A stretch of 64,000 bases of DNA from Mastigamoeba balamuthi (lineage: Eukaryota; Evosea; Mastigamoebida; Mastigamoebidae): positions 933,394-997,393 of the forward strand of contig CACRSC010000012.1 of assembly GCA_902651635.1 (NCBI GenBank), in the 5' to 3' direction. The notes beneath the pieces were generated by a model. That model saw only the letters and a program-made list of their open reading frames with translations. It was not told the origin of the DNA and did no database searches. The translations under genes and the position numbers were made by a program. The number at the start of each line of letters is the position of its first letter. Position 1 is the stretch's first letter. Below, one piece after another: positions 34,762 to 44,166 of the stretch.

Positions 34762-35637
34762 CTATGGGTCGTCGTCGACGAAGGAGACGGTGGGGCTGAG
34801 GCTGTGCGGGGGCGTGGGCAGCACGAGCAGGGCCGCCTGTATGTCGTCCTGGCTCTCGATGGCCTCCTTGCCCCCGAGCGGCCTGCCGCTGCCGAAGAAG
34901 AACCAGCCCTTGCGCGTGGGCAGCACGACCCCCAGGAACGCGCCCGTCCGCGTCCCCCACGACCGGAACGACTGCGGCTCGTGCTCGGCCAGCGATCGCC
35001 CCAGCGGCCCGCCCTCGCGCAGCGACACGCGGACGTTCTCGAGGGCGTACAGCGCGCCCTCGGCGCTGTGCAGCAGCAGCACGAGCCGGCGGGCCTCGGG
35101 GCGCAGCGACGGCAGGTCGACGACGACCTCCTCGGAGCGCCAGTCCGAGGCCGCGGCCGCCGATCGGTGCGAAGGCGCCGACGACCGGTGCGACGGGGGC
35201 ACGCCGGCCGAGGCCTCGACGGCACGCCCGCGGAGCACGGAGGAGACCTGGCCGTCGCTCGTGACGGCCGCCACTGAGGAGCTGACGGGCCTGTCGTGCA
35301 CGGCAGTTCGGATCTCGTCGGTCTATTTTTGGGAGAGATTTTTTCCGGTTCTGAGTCCTGAGTGGCCGAACGGGCACAGCGAGCTCCCAGGGCGCCGGGG
35401 AGGGGGGCCGCCTCGAGGTGAGGGGGCAGCGGGCGCGTACGGGGCGCCGTCGTGTCCTCCACGTGAAGGTGATGCTCAAGCTCTCCTTTTGCGTGTTGAT
35501 CGGCCTCCACGCGAAAGTCTCGAACTTCGACCTGCACAGAGCCGGAGCTCAGATCGGCGGCACAAGCGATGGGCGTGGCGGGGTACGGACGACGGCATCG
35601 GGAAGTTCGCGGGCGAGGCGGAGGCGCCGCACCCCAT
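34762..35637 (-). CDS. TerD-like domain protein, possibly N-myristoylated
   Basis: The last exon (about 35325 down to 34762) encodes a 180-residue region whose second half, WRSEEVVVDLPSLRPEARRL and LYALENVRVSLREGG, then TGAFLGVVLPTRKGWFFFGSG, follows the TerD/CABP beta-sandwich pattern (E-I-VDL, loop, VRL, A-xx-G-xL-R, W-F-A-G). TerD proteins include the Dictyostelium CABP1. Upstream, an ATG at 35637 begins MGCGASAS, a classic N-myristoylation signal, followed by a short second exon (about 35530-35440) whose frame could be joined in two ways, so the N-terminus is provisional. The metal-binding acidic residues of bacterial TerD were not clearly found. The intron before the last exon ends AATAG. 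Confidence 0.5.
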
Positions 35638-35727
35638 TGTTCTAAAAACAGGCGCTCTGAAAGATACGAGAATCTGCCGGAGATTCTATAGATTCCATTG
35701 CTGTTGAATCAGCGGTAACCCACGCTC

Positions 35728-37365
35728 ATGGCGCTCGTAGCTGCGGCGGTACTCGAGCGGGACAACCACGGCAACGCACTCGCCGCGTGGCAGTACCCGG
35801 GGCTCGACGACGACGTGGAGCAGGTGCTGCTCACCCGCTGGTCGGCGACGCTGTCGCAGCCGCACACGTTCAGCCGCTTCAAGGGCCTGTGGCTCCACGT
35901 CGCGTCGCTCCCGTGCGACGAGGCGCTCGAGGCCAGGTTCCCCAAGGTCTCCCACATCGCCGTGGCCGTCCTGAGCGATGTTTGTCCGCTACCCCCCTGC
36001 TTGCTGTCCTGCGGCCCCCCTCTCTGTTTTGACTGGGCGTGGGGTTTTCGCGGGTGGGGTGTGGGCATCGCGGCGTCGGGGGGTGAACGGGGTCGCGTGT
36101 GCGTGCAGGCGTTCAACCCCGAGAAGTTCATCGCGCTGAGCAAGGTCCTGCTGTCCCTCTACGTCCAGGCTGGGCACCCGCTCACTGTGCTGCAATGGTA
36201 CCTACCCCCCCTTTCGCCCTGAGACCAAACCGGGAAATGCCTGCAGCCACGTCATGCCCTGTCATGGCCGCCCTGTGCCTGCCTCTTCTCACAGGGGCGC
36301 GCGCTGTGCAGCTACCTCGGCGTCTTCTGCAGGGGCAAGTGGCAGGACAACTCGAACGCCTTTGACAGCTCCTCGTACCCCGTGGCCAAGTCTCTCACCG
36401 CCTCGCCGCTCAAGAGTTGCGTGCAACTCGCAGCTCGCTCTCCTCTCGCTCCCATAGCCCCCCTCCCTACCCCTCTGACATCACGGGGGAATCTCCCCGT
36501 GGATTCGCCATGCAGGCACGCTTGCTCTGTTTGGCGAGGAATCCGTGCTGATCTGGTGCGCCATGCTGATGAAGAAGCGCGTCGCCGTGCTCTGCGAGGA
36601 CGTGCAGCAGCTGCAGTCTGTCGTGCGCTCGCTGCCGCTGCTCGTGCTGCACCGCGGCGAGGCCGCGTGGTCCGCGTCGCTCTGGCCGCTCGTCTGCGGC
36701 ACCGCGGCCGAGGCAGAGGACCTGCGCGCCGCCGGGGACTACGTCGCGGGCTTCGCCAACCGCGCGCTGGTCGAGCCCGACGACGCGTACGACGTGCTCG
36801 TGGACGTCGGGGCGCAGAGCGTCGTCGTGTCCGCGCACGCCGCCGACGACTTTGCGCTGGGGCGCCTGCACAAGGACGTGGCGACGTTCATGGTCGAGTC
36901 GAGCAGCCCCGACGCCGCGACCGAGGACGCCGCGGTGGTCGAGGGCATCGCCGCCCGCACCAAGAACGTGATCTCGAAGCTCGAGTCCCTCAAGGTCCGG
37001 GAGCGCACGCCCGAGCCAACACGCTCGCATATCTTGATCTTCTTTTTGAATCTTCGGGAGATTTTCTGACCCGGAGGGGTGGGTCTGGCCAGGCCGAGGA
37101 TGCGGACGGGCATTCGTACGTGACGATGGACAACCTGCGCAACGTGGGCAAGGTCGGCCATCCGCTCGACCGGTGCGTCCCTGCTGCCGCCCTCCTTGCC
37201 GTGAACAGAGCAAGAGAGTGCTTTGTTTGTTTTGCTTTGTTTTCTCTGTTTGCTGACCAATTTGTCCCAATGGACCGCGACCACGCCAGGTTCTTGTTCG
37301 CGGTCGCCCAGGCAGAGGGGATGACCAAGCGTGGCTCCGACACCTCCGACACCCCGCAGATGTAA
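35728..37365 (+). CDS. DENND10: DENND10 (FAM45-like) DENN-domain protein
   Basis: Late-endosome DENN protein; in animals a regulator of Rab27 and multivesicular body traffic. The exons give WQYPGLDDDVEQVLL, then HTFSRFKGLWLHVAS, then FNPEKFIALSKVLLSLY, then ESVLIWCAMLMKKRVAVLCE, then DYVAGFANRALVEPDDAYDVLVD, and finally VTMDNLRNVGK and FLFAVAQAEGMTK, in the same order as FAM45. Introns lie near 35980-36108, 36187-36292, 36430-36513, 36993-37095 and 37173-37288; the second join is uncertain because two donors are possible. The stop is at 37365. It is about the usual length (350). The 90-base gap before it is shared with the TerD-like gene. Confidence 0.85.
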
Positions 37366-37570
37366 ATGCCCCGCGTAGCGGACGCCGTCCCCTCCCCTCC
37401 CGCCCCAGTGCAGCAGAGCAGCAGAGCAGGCCTCTGTGGCGAGCAGTGAAATAATGAAGTTTGACCTTTGGTGCAGTGTGCCTTGCAAGAGTCGTCTTCT
37501 CCGCAGTCGTGCCACAACCCCTCAAGCCGAGACAGACACTGTCCCGGCGTGACGCAACGCAGGCAATTTC

Positions 37571-38396
37571 CTAGAACCACGCGGGGTCGGGCGTCTGGGC
37601 GGCGGCCTCGATGGCGCCCGCGCGCGGCCTGAGCATCGTGATGGCGCCGACCTGGCCGACCTGCTTGTAGAACTTCATCACGTCGCGCCTCCTCTTGGCC
37701 GACTCGAGCCCCCAGCCGCGCACAAAGACGATCGAGTCCTCCGACTCGAGCTCCGAGAGCGCGCGCAGGGCGCACTGCGCGCGCGCGTGGCTCCCGAGGA
37801 CAAACACGCGGTCAAACTTCGACCCCGCCGCCCTGCTCGCGTTGGCGATGTACTCTATGTACTCGGAGCACCGCGCGGCGCTCGAGCCCTCGCACCTGAG
37901 GGCCTTGGAACTGCCGGGGACAGAACATCCAGATTCAGATTCAGATTCGAATTGAATTGAGTCTTGGGGAGGGGCATAATTCGCGAATGGGTTGTGTTCT
38001 GCGTGGGGTTTGTCGGGGGTTGTCGCACAGTATGTCCGAGCCGGCGGGCGCGCCGAGGGCCGCGATGGTCTGGGCGAGCTCCTCGGGGTCCGAGTCGACG
38101 GCGGCGTACCTCGCGACGGCGGGGGCGGCGACGAGGGCGCACCTGCCGGTCCCCCAGGCAAAGGCCCTGCTGCGCGGCGTCAGCTGCTCGGCAACCGCCA
38201 TCGCCTCGGCGGCCGTCAGCTGGTCGCGCGGCACGGCGCCGGCGACGCTCGCGAAGCGCGAGTCGGACCAGCGCGCGACGAGCGGGCTCGAGGTCAGGGG
38301 CCGCGCGGGCTGGATGACCTCGCGCGCGTAGACGAAGAGGAACGCGAGCCCGATGGCCGCCTGGACCAGCACAGCCGCCGCCAATCTCTTGCCCAT
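37571..38396 (-). CDS. Signal-anchored protein with methyltransferase-like C-terminus
   Basis: Two exons (38396 to about 38033, then about 37917 to 37571). Donor GTGCGA after GGACATACT and acceptor GGCAG join SDIL to SKALRCEGSS. The N-terminus is a signal anchor (AAAVLVQAAIGLAFLFVYA). The rest has alternating beta/alpha patterns: FDRVFVLGSHARAQCALRAL, DSIVFVRGWGLESAKRRRD and VGAITMLRP, reminiscent of small class I methyltransferase-like proteins (the F-D-x-V-F-V-x-G...A-R-x-x-x-A segment), but no SAM-binding glycine loop was identified. About 245 residues. It may be a Golgi or ER luminal enzyme; the function is unassigned. Confidence 0.6.
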
Positions 38397-38668
38397 CGTC
38401 GTCGCTGGTAGGGTGGGGCACTGGAAGCGGTGGGGGTGCTCTGCGGGGTGTGGGAGACGCGAGGTTGTGCAGTGGAAAAGCGCAAGATTGGTGGGGGTAG
38501 GAGGTGCGTTGAGTCAGCGGGTGCACAAAAGTTGCACGGAATATCTCGATTCAACGCGCGCCGTTGACTGGTCGGGTGACTTTTCTTCCCGGCGTGCCTG
38601 CTGCTCTTGCCTGCCTTCGGTGCGAGAAGGAAGAAAATCGCTGCACAGCGGGGTTCAATTTCCTCTGC

Positions 38669-39842
38669 TCACTCCTCGAGGCGCCTGGCCCGCAGCGGCC
38701 TGCTCTCGGGCTGCATCTCGCCGGCCTTGAACGCGTGCAGCAGCACGTGGGCGCCCCGGGACTCGGTCGCGAAGTCGGCGCCCTTGGACCAGTCGTAGCA
38801 GACGCTGTACGCAAAGGCCGTGCTGTCCCGGTTGTAGCGCCCGCACGTCACCGGCTGGCCCGCCGCGGGGAACGACCCCAGGCGCTGGCGCCGGTCCCTG
38901 TCCCAGAAGTTGACGACGCCGTCCGAGCCCACCGTCGCCAGGGTGCCCCTGGCCTGGTCGACGTGCATGTCGTTGATGCTGTACACCTGCCCGCGGGCCC
39001 AATTCAATTGAATACGTGCAAATACAATTGATCATAAAATAAACACAGAGGAATGCTGCGCGGACCTTCGGGCCGTCCCTGTGGCACTTGAAGGTGAAGT
39101 TGCGCTGGCGGGTGGCGGGGGAGTTGAGGTCCTGGAGGTAGGTGATGCCGCAGCGCCCCTCGATCGACCCGATGGCGAGGCACTCGGTGTCGGGGAACAG
39201 CGCAATCGCCCTGGTCTGCAGCCTCAGCGGGCTCGCGATCACGTGCGCCGCCACCGTGGGCTGCCGCAGGTCGAAGATGCGCACGTCCCTGTCCGCGGTC
39301 CCGACCACCAGGGTCTGCGCCCTGAGGTCTCCGGCGTACACGCGCTCGGGGAGCGTGACCACGGCGACCTGCGAGGGGCTCCTGAGGTCCCAGTAGCGCA
39401 GCGTGCAGTCCCAGCTGCCGCTGACGAGCGCGCTGACGGCGCTGGACCAGAACACAACCCGGACGGGCTGGAGGTGCTGCCCGACGATCACCGACTGGTT
39501 CGTGGGCAGGTCCCACGCCTTGACTGTGCGGAATCGGCGAGTCAATTACCCCCAACAGCAAGACGAGTGTGGGTGAGAACCTCTGCAGTCGCAGCCGCCA
39601 GAGAAGACACGCATGCCGTCGCTCGAGAAGGCCGAGCACAGTGCGGGCTGCTCGTGCTGCGTGCTGGCCCGGAACACCGGCCCCGTTTGCAGCAGCTCCC
39701 AGATCCTCACAGACATGTCCCAGCTCGTTGCCACGAGGTGGTTCGCCGCGGGGCTCCAGCAGAGGCTCGACACGGCATCCGTGGGGAGGTTGGGGAGCTC
39801 GGTGTCCTTGTTGGGGTTGTGCGGTGCGGCCTTCTGCGCCAT
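38669..39842 (-). CDS. RAE1: RAE1/Gle2 mRNA export factor
   Basis: WD40 beta-propeller that binds NUP98 and assists mRNA export and spindle assembly. The ATG at 39842 starts MAQKAAPHNPNKDTELP. Blades include SWDMSVRIWE, SGSWDCTLRYWDLRSP, the RAE1-typical LPERVYAGDL, IGSIEGRCGI, NFTFKCHRDGPK, LATVGSDGVVNFWDRD and AYSVCYDWSKGADF. Introns: one after GGCDCR (about 39520-39588) and one after CHRDGPK (about 39005-39065). The stop is at 38669. The length, about 350, is normal. Its start is 107 bases downstream of the stop of the GOST gene on the same strand. Confidence 0.93.
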
Positions 39843-39948
39843 CGCAGATTCAAACGCGCCTCGCAGAACAAAAAAAAACCAAGTGCAGAATACGTTGAGA
39901 CACACGAGCAGAAAACAGAGTTCCGTCGTTTGCTGTCTCCTCTGCCTA

Positions 39949-41745
39949 TCAGTCCGAGGAAGACGACCTGCGCTGCTGTTGCTGTTGCTGCTGCTGCTGC
40001 TGCTGGAGCAGCTGGGCGACACGGCGCTGCAGCGACTCACTGTGCACGGCGTGCAGAGGCTCGGCGGCATCTGCCGCGCTGGCACCCGGCGGGGTGTACG
40101 TCTCGTAGACGACCGCGAGCCGCACCCTATACACGATCCTGCGCACAGCTGGTCACATGGAGGGAGCAAGGAGGGGCACGCGTACCCGGTGAGCAGGAAG
40201 AAGATGAGGTCGAGGCACTCGTAGAGCAGGTCCGTGACCCAGAACCACTCCTTGATGAAGACGATGAGCGCAAAGTATATGAGCATGTTCGAGACGACCC
40301 ACAGCACGAGCACGTGCTTGAACGACGAGAGTATGTGCAGGCGCTCGGTGGCGGCGTACTGCGGCGTGCCCGGCGCCTGCGGCATGACCGTGAAGATGCC
40401 CTCCCTGTCGTGCACCTCGGCGATGTTCTTGTTGACGACGACAAAGACGAAGACGACGACGATGACGCGCGTGACGACGTACGAGAGCCACGCCATCAGC
40501 TGCGAGAGGTTGTTCCACTGCAGCAGGTGCACGACGTTGGTCGACGCCACGCACATCGTCAGCATCGCGATGTACGCCGAGACGGGCGCCAGGGCCCCGC
40601 GCAGCACGCACCACCCGCACCCCGTGAGCATCATCACCAGGAAGAAGTACGCCTCGGCCGCCGTCTGGGCGGCCCACATCGGCAGGCGCACGTCTGCCGA
40701 CGCGGGCACGCTGCCGTTCTCGGACAGCCAGCGCCAGTAGCGCGCGGCAGCGAGGCAGGCGACGACCTTGAGCAGAGGGAACACAGCGTAGGTCGCGTGC
40801 AGCCTCGAGGCCGTGCGCACAAGGGGCAGCCAGCACCACAGCCACCACGCAAGCGTGCACGTCCACATCGCCGTCAGGATCACGTGCATGCCCGGCCGCG
40901 GCATCCACCCGGCAGGCAGGTGCTCCCCGCGCGGGTTCATCACCACAAACGTGCCCTGAATGCAAAACAAAGAAGAAGAAGAAGAACAAAACAAAAAGGA
41001 AACCGGCAGCAGACGGGTGAGAGACGCTTGGGGAGGAGGTGCAGGGGTAGGGGAGCCCACGTTGTAGTTGAAGGGGACCATCCTATCGTTGGTGTTGTTG
41101 GGACAGTTGATGACAACGACGTAATACAGCCCGTACTCGTTAATCTCGTATCGTCTATGATATCAATATATCAGTTCCGGATATCTCTTAGGAAATCCCG
41201 CTATAAAGTAGTGGTCTTTGGGTGGATAGAAAACCTGTGGAACACGGGCTTGTTGCCCTGCTTGAACTCCGTGACGTCCTTGCACACCATCGCATCTCGC
41301 CTGCACGTGGCCGGGTTCTTTGCGTCGAGGTGCAGCTGAAACCCAAGAATCCCGCGTGGAATTCCGATATCAGCCAAGGGAATCCCGATATCTCCCCCCT
41401 GATACTGAGCGGCCAGAGAATCTCCCCAGATACCTTGAGCACTTGCGTGTCTGTGCACAGCATGATGGACAGGTTCGGCGGCATGTGCCCCTCGAACGAC
41501 GGGTACATCGACGGCGTCAGGGACAGGTTGATCTCGAAGTACCCGCCGGCCATCACGCCGAACTGGTGTCCCCCACGTCATCAGACCCGCTGGGGCGCGC
41601 GGGCCCTGGGGAGGGGAGGGCGCACCGCTTCTCGCAGGGCAAAGGAGAACTCGTCGACCTCGACTTCGCGGAGCTGGTATATGAGGCCGCTGCTGGGCAC
41701 GGCCAGAGCGGCCAGCGCGCAGAGCAGCGCTGCGGAGCACTTCAT
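39949..41745 (-). CDS. GOST-family seven-transmembrane protein (TMEM87/GPR107-like)
   Basis: Golgi/endosomal GOLD-domain seven-helix protein. Exons in order: signal peptide MKCSAALLCALAALAV with a luminal strand (LIYQLREVEVDEFSFAL); AGGYFEINLSLTPSMY with NLSIMLCTDTQVLK; LHLDAKNPATCRRDAM; the membrane-proximal strand NEYGLYYVVVINCPNN; then GTFVVMNPRGEHLPAG and helix 1 (VILTAMWTCTLAWWLWCW) through seven helices to LYECLDLIFFLLTG. The C-terminal tail IVYRVRLAVVYETYTPP ends in eleven Gln and RRSSSSD. Introns lie near 41610-41560, 41440-41338, 41218-41137, 41060-40955 and 40192-40132; several carry GATATC-type motifs. The GOLD plus 7TM layout is clear; which GOST subfamily is less so. Confidence 0.8.
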
Positions 41746-42000
41746 CTTTCAGTTTACAGAAATATCTGCTGCACGATACTTTGTCTAATATCTCGCAGAT
41801 TCCGAAAACCCCGATCTGTTCCCAGTTCCCTGCGCGATATTCAGCAGGGGCGAGCTGGTGAGCAGCACAATCAACCCCAAATGCGCTCTAAGTGAGCTGC
41901 ATGACAGATCACTGCAGGCACATTTTGAGTCGCCCAGCCCACTGCTAGGCAGTCGAGAGTTCACTTGACACGAAACGGACACGGAACGTACCGTCCGGTG
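41746..42000. promoter_or_regulatory. Promoter region of the GOST gene
   Basis: AT-rich stretch directly upstream of the GOST start with AAATATCTGCTGC, CTAATATCTCGCAGATTCCG (41758-41810). No other gene is seen. Confidence 0.4.
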
Positions 42001-42189
42001 TTCTTCTCAAGACGTGGCCCTTTGCCCCCCCGGGTGTGGGCTCCGCTCCTCTCGCCCCTGCGCCCTGCAGCACCCCCCGCAGCTGGCCGGGCCGGTGCCC
42101 ACGGGGCCGCAGGGCCCGGGGCGGGGCTGGCGGGGGCGGGGCAGCAGTGCGCGGGGCCCCGGGGTGCGGGATAGCGCAGGGACAGGGCC

Positions 42190-42589
42190 GTTGACCGGTT
42201 GTGGGCCACACGTGGCGATTTATGACGTGGCAGAGGCGCTGGGAACGCTGATCAAGTACCAGACCACTCCCTTTGCGTTCGCGCCCACGCCAAGGGTGAG
42301 TGGCTGGCGCGGACACTATCAGGGCATCCTGCAGGAGGCGCAGGAGATGGAGCAGGCAGCGCAGGCAGAGCAGCAGCAGCAGCAGCCCTCTTGGGCACTA
42401 CAGGAGCTCGAGAAGCAGGAGCGCATCTTCCTCGAGGCCCAGGAGGCCGTTCTCAGCGAGAACAGGGCTACCCGGGCAGAAATCTCGCAGCTCAAGGAGC
42501 AACTGGCAGCGCTCGAGGGTGCAGAGCAGAAGCTAGAGGCGCTGAAAGACAAGTACGACGACTTGCTGCGCGCGTACTACATGCAGTAG
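42190..42589 (+). pseudogene. RasGEF tail fragment joined to a coiled coil
   Basis: At about 42219-42320 the DNA is nearly identical to the 3' end of the RasGEF gene at 44167 (plus strand here, minus there), encoding the same ALGTLIKYQTTPFAFAPTPR. Four bases (CAGG) present in the RasGEF copy are missing, shifting the frame, which then stays open for about 90 residues of heptad-like coiled coil (QEAQEMEQAAQAE, Gln-rich, then EISQLKEQLAALEG and KYDDLLRAYYMQ) to the stop at 42589. No in-frame ATG precedes the RasGEF piece. It is either a dead duplicate or a young chimeric gene starting from an unseen exon. The coiled coil itself looks protein-coding. Confidence 0.5.
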
Positions 42590-43183
42590 TGCGGTGCGCG
42601 AATGCAAGCTGCCAGCGCCGGGCCTTGCGCTGGAAAAGAGGAAGGACGGACGATCGGGAGCGTTGCTTTTGGTGGTATACGCAGATTTGATTGACTTGCT
42701 CGCAGGCAGCATGGTTCACAGACATGCTCGCGGTAGGCCCTCTCTCAAAAACGCACGACAACACCGAGAAGGCTCTGCTGCTCTCCTTTAGCGTTGTTGG
42801 GCACCGAATAAAACCGTATGGATAAGAGGACGCACTCAGGCTGCTGCTGCTGCTGCGCCACTGTGCTCCGAGAGCTGTGAGGAGGGTGTCCCCTCGAGCA
42901 GCCACCAGCTCGCCAAGCTCGCCAGCTGGCCCCTGCTGCGTTGCCAATCAATCGATCGACCGATCCGTCGATCGATCGTGCGATATCGGCGGCGCACGCG
43001 ATTCCTGCCGTGAGCCAAACAGCGCTGTGGCTGCCCCTGGTCCATGGCGGCGGGTGCGTGAGGGACGAGGTGTGCGCGGGGGAAGGGGGTGGGGCCAGGG
43101 GGCGAGGGAGCATGAAAAAACAAAAAGCGCGGCGGCGGGGACGCGGCGACGAGTATGTTTTTGTTGAGCCGTGTCTGTTTTCG
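42590..43183. other. Intergenic, no gene seen
   Basis: About 600 bases with open frames on both strands but no motif. It contains an ATCGATCGACCGATC-type simple patch at 42948-42985 and a G-rich tract near 43075-43110. Confidence 0.5.
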
Positions 43184-43268
43184 AAAAAAAAAAATGGACG
43201 AGCGTGGACTTGAGCCCGTGACCTATGCTGTCATAGTCTCGCATCCTTGCCATTTAAGCCACTCGTCC
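43184..43268 (-). ncRNA. tRNA-like pol III unit 2
   Basis: On the minus strand a 73-base unit runs from 43268 to 43196. Its ends form a perfect seven-pair acceptor-like stem (GGACGAG with CTCGTCC). It has a full A-box match (TGGCTTAAATGG) and a B box with one mismatch (GGCTCAAGTCC), and is followed by A and eleven T (43194-43184), a strong pol III terminator. The T stem pairs only at its inner two positions and the anticodon stem (CTATG/CATAG) leaves a four-base loop, so it is not a normal tRNA. About 70% of positions agree with unit 1 at 28403. It may be a tRNA-derived element or an unusual small RNA. Confidence 0.5.
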
Positions 43269-43616
43269 CAACCACAATCTGGTAACTGCTTACCACGCCC
43301 TTTGACTCCCCCATTTCCCTTCCCTCCCACCCCCCCCCCCGCGGCTCCCTTGCCCGCATCGCAGCCAAGCCACTCCCCCGGCGTCGCTGCCCACTGCGCT
43401 GCCACTGCCGGACACCCTCGTCCCCCCCTGTGGAGATTCCAAAGAATCCCAAGAATCCGGAGAATCCGAATCCTTCCGCGGTATCTGCAGTATCTCGTGC
43501 ATTTTCCTGTCCCTGCCCCCCACACCCCACCAGGCAGTGCGTGTCCCTGTCCCTGTCCCCCCGCCTCGTGCACTGCCGCCGCCGCCGCCAGCCTCGGAAA
43601 AGGGATTTCCACGACC

Positions 43617-43879
43617 ATGTCCGACGCCGGCACCAGCAGCAGCAGCAGCACCGCTGCAGAGCCGTCGCTGGCAGAGCAGCTGCTGCAGGCCAGTGCGGCA
43701 GCCCTCCCCTCTCAGTTCCATACCATCCATCCTAGGCGCGCTGGCCGCCCACCCGCAGTGCCCCGTCATCACCGACGCTGCTGTTGTGTGTAGGAATTGC
43801 GCAGAGAGCACAGCACTACCAACAACTCGCCACCTCTTACAGGGACAGCCAGGGTCTCGCACGCACGTCCACGGTATGA
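43617..43879 (+). CDS. Small 53-residue spliced protein
   Basis: Two exons, 43617-43692 and 43794-43879 (162 bases, in frame). Donor GTGCGG after CTGCAGGCCA and acceptor TGTAG before GAATTGCGC join a Ser-rich N-terminus (MSDAGTSSSSSTAAEP) to a helical C-terminus (LAEQLLQARIAQRAQHYQQL, then ATSYRDSQGLARTSTV). The helix has a heptad-like pattern. Without the intron the frame is open a little longer but turns into low-complexity sequence, so splicing is the better model. No family is recognised; small BLOC-1/BORC or Mediator-type subunits look similar in layout only. Confidence 0.4.
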
Positions 43880-44166
43880 ATCGAGAAACATGCGGGGTTG
43901 TCGGGTGAGGATCGTTTGTTAGTGCAGCGCAGTCAACCACACTCACCACGAGTGCCGCAGACACCGCCATCAAGCTGGCGGTGGGCTGGCTTGTACGAGC
44001 AGGGTAGCCGTCGCCTGCGCGACCAGCGGGGTTGAATGCCATCCCAGTCTTGTGAAACGTGAGGCGCTCTGTTGTGGCTCGTGTTCATGTGTATGTGTGC
44101 ATTGCGTAGCGTAGTGTACGTGTAACAGCGGGTGGTCCGTGCAAAACCAGCAAAGTGTGCCGTCCT

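Noticed and set aside
39081-41339. Very long plus-strand open frame (over 700 codons) opposite RAE1 and the GOST gene
   Set aside because: It is the antisense shadow of GC-rich coding exons; its translation is Arg/Pro/Gly/His-rich without motifs, while the minus strand gives clear WD40 and seven-helix proteins.
42949-42982. ATCGATCGACCGATC repeat considered as a mobile-element end or binding-site array
   Set aside because: Short and imperfect, with no partner copy nearby; probably a simple-sequence patch.
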